A stretch of 64,000 nucleotides of DNA from positions 1,119,191 to 1,183,190 of the forward strand of contig BCKK01000009.1 of assembly GCA_001600615.1 (NCBI GenBank), given 5' to 3'. Shown piece by piece: positions 60,291 through 64,000 of this stretch. The stretch is from Dioszegia crocea (Eukaryota > Basidiomycota > Tremellomycetes > Tremellales > Bulleribasidiaceae). The notes below the pieces were generated by a model. The model was not told the origin of the DNA. It saw only the letters and a list, made by a program, of their open reading frames with translations, and made no database searches. The first letter of the stretch is position 1. Each line of letters begins with the position of its first letter. The position numbers and the translations under genes were made by a program.

Positions 60291-61742
60291 CTACCGACGC
60301 CCCAAGACCCGCTGTCCGCTACTCATACGCTGACAGCCATTCTTCCCGCTTGTCCATCCGGTTGGACATCTGTAATCGCAACGCCCGCTGACACAGCTCG
60401 CTGCCGCCATCTTGTCGAACAAAGTACAGTCCTCACCGTCACCACCGGCCTCGGGTGGGCACCCACCACAAGATTCCACGTTGGAGAAGACGTCAACGCA
60501 CTCGTATATTGCCTGTCTGCCCCGCTTCCTTCCGGGAACGGGACAGGCCTGTAAGCCCTTCGGACAGATAAACGCAGCCGCACGTTTTTTCCCCAACACG
60601 AAGCCTGGAACGCCAGATGGAATCGGAACGCAGGCGGTGCGGGCGGAGTTGGGGCGCATATCCGGAGGGCAGAGACTGCATTGGGAAGCGGCGGTAGAGC
60701 CTATTGGCGAGACAGTGCCTGCAGGGCAGGTTTGGCATGATCCGAACTGTATACGCGAAGCGTAGGTACCGCCAGGACACGATATAGGACATTTATCAGT
60801 ACCATAGTAAAAGCCTGGCATCGCGCTGAGGTCGAAGCATTGTCCCGAGTTGGTCGATGCAGGGGGGGAGGGGGGGATCACGCCGTTCTGTGAGGGGCAT
60901 TGTTGGCATGATGACTGGCGTACAACAGAGTTAAAGGTGCCGCACTGAACAGTCAGCCAGATCCAGAGATCAACCGGGAGTACGCAAGGAAGCTCCTTGT
61001 TTCAGGTAGCAGGGGAGGATAGGGGGAAAGCGGTGGGACATGGGATACGAGGGGAAGAGTGCAAAGCGGACGCACCGGACACATGAGGCAGGCCGTTAAA
61101 CCACTCTGAGGCGTGTAGTACCCTTGGGGACAGATACCACAGGTCGTCTGTCCAGTCTCCGGATTGAAGTCGCCTGCCTGGCATAATTGACATGATCGCG
61201 CCGCCTTGTCGAGGGTAAAAGACCCAGGAGCACAGGGGGTACACTGTTTCGAACCCTGGGTTGGGGCGTAGCTTCCCGGTGCGCATGCCGCGCAGGGTTG
61301 ACCAGGAGTCGGGTTGAAGTAGCCAGAATCGCACACCTGGCAGCGCTGCGCACGGCTTTGAGAGCGGGTGTCGGATCCGGCAGTACAGGGTTTACAGGAG
61401 GAAGATGAACTCTCAGAGAAAGTGTTCTGACTTGTCAGCTGAGCCACGAGACATAGGTGATCTCATTCCAATCAGTCCAAAGAAATCGATCGCTCCGATG
61501 TCCTTTGGACCGCAGCCCTTGCGTGCGTTTGTGCCGACCTCTCGCTGTGAAATTTGGAAAAGGACATTCACCATGGGACAATCCTGGCACGTATCAACAG
61601 TCACTCCATCAGAGTACGTCCCTCCTTGACAGGCCTGGCATCCGTTGCCATTCCACCCCTGACCGCCCGGGCATCGCAGGGCATTCGAGGCGATCGCGGT
61701 CACGGTGATCGCCAGAAAGAGCAGAGTTCCTAGGCGGTACAT
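60291..61742 (-). CDS. Cpl1-like secreted cysteine-rich protein with GCC2/GCC3-type repeats
   Basis: Signal peptide MYRLGTLLFLAITVTAIAS. The body has repeated units of the GCC2/GCC3 (ephrin-receptor-like Cys) type: CQACQGGTYSDG, CQVCDSGYFNPTPGQPCAAC, CTPCAPGSFTLD, CQLCQAGDFNPETG and CGICPQGYYTPQSG, then two more after a second intron (CPISCPGGTY, CQTCPAGTVSPIG). The C-terminal domain FICPKGLQACPVPGRKRG, then YECVDVFSNVESCGGCPPEA, CTLFDKM and a terminal GWTSGKNGC, matches the CPL1-like domain of basidiomycete secreted proteins. Two introns: the first, about 61577-61435, starts GTGAATG and is long; the second is 60950-61080. Cryptococcal Cpl1 is a secreted protein linked to capsule and host interaction; whether this organism uses it so is unknown. 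Confidence 0.85.
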
Positions 61743-62777
61743 GTTGCGAAGTCGAGAAAGGGGATGGTGTCACTAGGATACGGAACAGGACTGCCAGACG
61801 AAGTCGCTCTTCGAGACACCAATCTGAAGATGGGATGGGGGTAAAAGGGGGAGACGCTTCCGGCTCATGCTCCAATATATACCTCATATCGGATTCACGC
61901 CCAGCTAGGAGATCGCCCCGCCCTCTCCTACATCCGCGCGCGATTCCGGAGGCATAAGGGCAGGAGCACGGAGAGCCAGAAAGTGAAGTACAGCTTCCTC
62001 CCGCGTGAAAGTTACAGCAGTCTGATTCCCAAGCTAGAGGGCGGAACGGTAACGAGTTCGGACACGGGAAGAACAACCAGGGTTCAAAGCGGGAGTGCTT
62101 GGATTGCTCAGTGCGGTACCCGAGACACAGGATTATGGCATGCGGGAACCATCACCGGTATCTATAAAAATGTGGCGCGGCAGCGGCGCGTTTTTACTAT
62201 ATTGCTGTTTTGGGTAGTGGTAGAGTTGCATGTATATGAGCTATAAGAAATTTGTTGTCGTTACTAAACAAGCAGCTCTGACCTCTGATCATTCTCTCAC
62301 CACTCTGATGCTTCATACATGCAACTCGGTCGGCTCCGAAGCCAGGAGAGAAGTGGTGAGATCTGATGATTGGACCCAACCGTTCCTCACAAAGATACTC
62401 CGGATCCGGAGGTGAAGATTGAGGCGGGTGATGGTTTGTCTGATGACAGTTATGAAATCCAACGAAGGGCACATGGCTGGCTGTCGAAAGGAAGCACCAA
62501 GACTTTGTGAAGGGAGTCAGATCGGTGACCCCTTGATCATTAGTTAGAACAGGGCTGATTAGCAATTTGATGTCGACCCTAAACAATATGACCGCGTCAA
62601 GGTCACAGAGCTGCATGGGAAGACAGATGTGTACGCCTCGTCGGGGTAGGAGAGGCCGCGGAAAGTATAACAGAAGGAGTATTGTATACTGCAGCTAGGT
62701 GCAACAAATCTCCCGGTCACAGTCCGATTCGCACCTCATCTTTCAGGCTGCACGACGAGATAAGTCGGTCATGGGGA
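61743..62777. other. intergenic, gene to LINE array
   Basis: Promoter side of the Cpl1-like gene, then about 0.7 kb of unique sequence before the first retroelement. No gene recognised. Confidence 0.5.
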
Positions 62778-63728
62778 TTTTAGGGGCGATTGAGTTGCAT
62801 TGTACTAGTTAAAAGTTACTCGTGGTTGCTACTAATCGACCTTTAATTACCTCTGTCTACCACCCTGCTTCCCAAGTCTTCGCCCTCGCTCTCACCAGCC
62901 CCAGCGACATCCTTCTCATCATATACTCCCAAGCCCCGCTCGAGACCACCTTCTTCCACTCTTCCATCCTCTTCGCTGTCTCCGTCTCTATCAAACCTCC
63001 CGCCGAAAAGACCAAAGGTGAGAACTGGCCCATGCCTCCTGCCACGTTTCTCACCGTCTCCCTGTGTACACCGTTGAGATAGCGCTGTAACTGGACCAGC
63101 GTCTTATCCCAAGGNNTAGCGTCTNTCGCCGGCGCCTCCGTCAAACCTGGCCTCACTGCACCTGTCGACTTGTGAACTTTGTCGCCAAGGATGGAGTACA
63201 CCTTGACGTCNTGTTCGCTCGTGGCGTTACCGAGCGTGACTGAGCCCCAGACACGCAAGTCATTGCGCCTCTGAGACCCGTGGTCGACTGTGANAGGCTC
63301 GACCTCGACTCTGGTGTCNCCAACAGTCCGGAGAGCGTCGGCAATGGCCCGNACGATTCCGTTGTGTCGGACGATAGTGAATCGAGACCGAGTGGGACCT
63401 CGGCAGAGTTCCTCGTGACCGAGTTGGGGAGGGGCAGCGCAGTGGCGGCAGGGGAGAGGGGGAGGGAGAAGCGTTCGGTAGTGAAGCGCACAGGAGATCT
63501 CAAAGTCGGATAGTTGGCCAGTCGAGTTGAAAGGCACCGCAGTGAGCCACTTGCGCCCAAGGACTGACCCATTCTCCGCCATTGACTTCCTCTCCTTGTC
63601 CTCAAGCTTCTCCATCAACTCGTCGCGTCTCACCAAGAACGCCTCCTTACACCTCTCGCCTTGTCCCTTGACCTCATCACTCTCTCCGTCTTCCCTTCCT
63701 TCACCAAGCAACACCGCCAACATCCCGT
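62778..63728 (-). mobile_element. 5'-truncated non-LTR retrotransposon (Cnl1-like), copy 1
   Basis: Sense strand is minus. The 3' end, at the left, abuts TTTTAGGGG (62778-62786). A 3' UTR of about 70 bases precedes the stop at 62857. The 5' end is cut off at about 63728, next to telomere-like sequence. The body encodes the C-terminal part of the element protein (see the CDS). All ambiguous N bases of the window (about 63115-63352) lie here. Confidence 0.75.
62857..63723 (-). CDS. LINE protein, C-terminal zinc-knuckle and restriction-like endonuclease part
   Basis: Partial retrotransposon protein. It lacks the reverse transcriptase core because the copy is 5'-truncated; the ATG at 63723 is likely only an internal Met. 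Features: a charged helical segment, WLTAVPFNSTGQLSDFEI, then CRHCAAPPQLGHEELC, a CCHC knuckle of the kind found next to the endonuclease of R2/CRE-group LINEs. RHNGI and RAIADALRTV follow, then RRNDLRVWG and DVKVYSILGDK, placed like the R-x-D and later acidic residues of restriction-like endonucleases. The end is LVRARAKTWEAGW. Seven N bases make some residues unknown. Copy 2 has the same end sequence. Confidence 0.7.
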   Translation of the reverse strand: MLAVLLGEGREDGESDEVKGQGERCKEAFLVRRDELMEKLEDKERKSMAENGSVLGRKWLTAVPFNSTGQLSDFEISCALHYRTLLPPPLPCRHCAAPPQLGHEELCRGPTRSRFTIVRHNGIXRAIADALRTVXDTRVEVEPXTVDHGSQRRNDLRVWGSVTLGNATSEXDVKVYSILGDKVHKSTGAVRPGLTEAPAXDAXPWDKTLVQLQRYLNGVHRETVRNVAGGMGQFSPLVFSAGGLIETETAKRMEEWKKVVSSGAWEYMMRRMSLGLVRARAKTWEAGW

Positions 63729-63754
63729 TGGGGGGTTAGGGGCTGCCTTAGGGG
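63729..63754 (+). repeat. telomere-like TTAGGGG spacer between LINE copies
   Basis: GGGGGGTTAGGGGCTGCC followed by TTAGGGG: two TTAGGGG units, close to the tremellomycete telomere repeat, sit exactly between the truncated 5' end of copy 1 and the 3' end of copy 2. Confidence 0.7.
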
Positions 63755-64000
63755 TGATTGAGTTGCATTTGTGCTATGTAGTAGGTACTTGGGTTTGCTA
63801 CTAGTTAGCCTCTCTCACCCCCGTCTACCACCCTGCTTCCCAAGTCTTCGCCCTCGCTCTCACCAGTCCCAGTGACATCCTTCTCATCATGTACTCCCAC
63901 GCTCCGCTACTGACCACCTTCTTCCACTCCTCCATCCTCTTCGCTGTCTCCGTCTCCACTAGACCGTCCGCCGAGAAGACCAATGGAGAGAATCTCCCCA
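63755..64000 (-). mobile_element. non-LTR retrotransposon (Cnl1-like), copy 2, runs off window
   Basis: Same orientation as copy 1 and starting with the same TGATTGAGTTGCAT block after TTAGGGG. The 3' UTR differs by several changes; coding sequence from 63825 matches copy 1 closely. Continues past base 64000. Confidence 0.75.
63825..64000 (-). CDS. LINE protein C-terminus, copy 2, partial
   Basis: Reads ETAKRMEEWKKVVSSGAWEY and ends LVRARAKTWEAGW at the stop 63825-63827, as in copy 1, with a few residue differences upstream. No frameshift in the visible part. The rest lies outside the window. Confidence 0.65.
   Translation of the reverse strand, partial: GRFSPLVFSADGLVETETAKRMEEWKKVVSSGAWEYMMRRMSLGLVRARAKTWEAGW

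Noticed and set aside
62857..63723. ATG at 63723 as true start of the LINE protein
   Set aside because: The copy is cut at about 63728 next to telomere-like sequence, and the encoded part starts mid-protein, so this Met is most likely internal.

Overview
The window is nuclear DNA of a basidiomycete yeast, most likely a tremellomycete of the Cryptococcus/Kwoniella/Saitozyma kind. Nearly every gene is cut by short introns, mostly 45-60 nt, with GTRAGT donors, a CTGAC/CTAAC branch point just before the AG, and some GC-AG introns. The protein families fit this group: an AA9 monooxygenase like cryptococcal Cel1, a Cpl1-like secreted protein, secreted proteins starting with a Cys-Asn-Ala-Glu-Cys N-terminal motif, and a telomere-associated LINE resembling Cnl1. 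All gene models below were spliced by eye.

Left part (1-23 kb), carbon acquisition: a partial AA9 lytic polysaccharide monooxygenase; a monocarboxylate-type MFS transporter; a secreted alpha/beta hydrolase; a Zn2Cys6 transcription factor; a decayed GH3 beta-glucosidase pseudogene; an MFS sugar permease; and two close MFS inositol/sugar transporter paralogs flanking NOP16 and an HSL-type esterase. The three permease promoters share a GGGGCATGCGGAGCC-like element, which suggests common control.

Middle part (23-46 kb), transport and primary metabolism: a fungal SLC6 sodium symporter, the bifunctional PABA synthase, a glycine-rich secreted protein, 5-formyl-THF cyclo-ligase (two folate genes close together), an unknown gene, a secreted lipocalin, a type-B carboxylesterase, a DUF1338/HglS-like 2-oxoadipate dioxygenase, mitochondrial HMG-CoA lyase and a GH31 alpha-glucosidase.

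Right part (46-64 kb): an AhpD-like protein, a LIM-domain-binding co-regulator beside a low-complexity protein, a second glycine-rich secreted protein, an unknown membrane glycoprotein, a gene-poor stretch with a diverged duplication, and a Cpl1-like cysteine-rich secreted protein. The window ends in two head-to-tail, 5'-truncated LINE copies whose 3' ends abut TTAGGGG. Their orientation is what priming on the G-rich telomeric overhang would give, so a chromosome end probably lies to the right. The only ambiguous bases in the window are inside this element.
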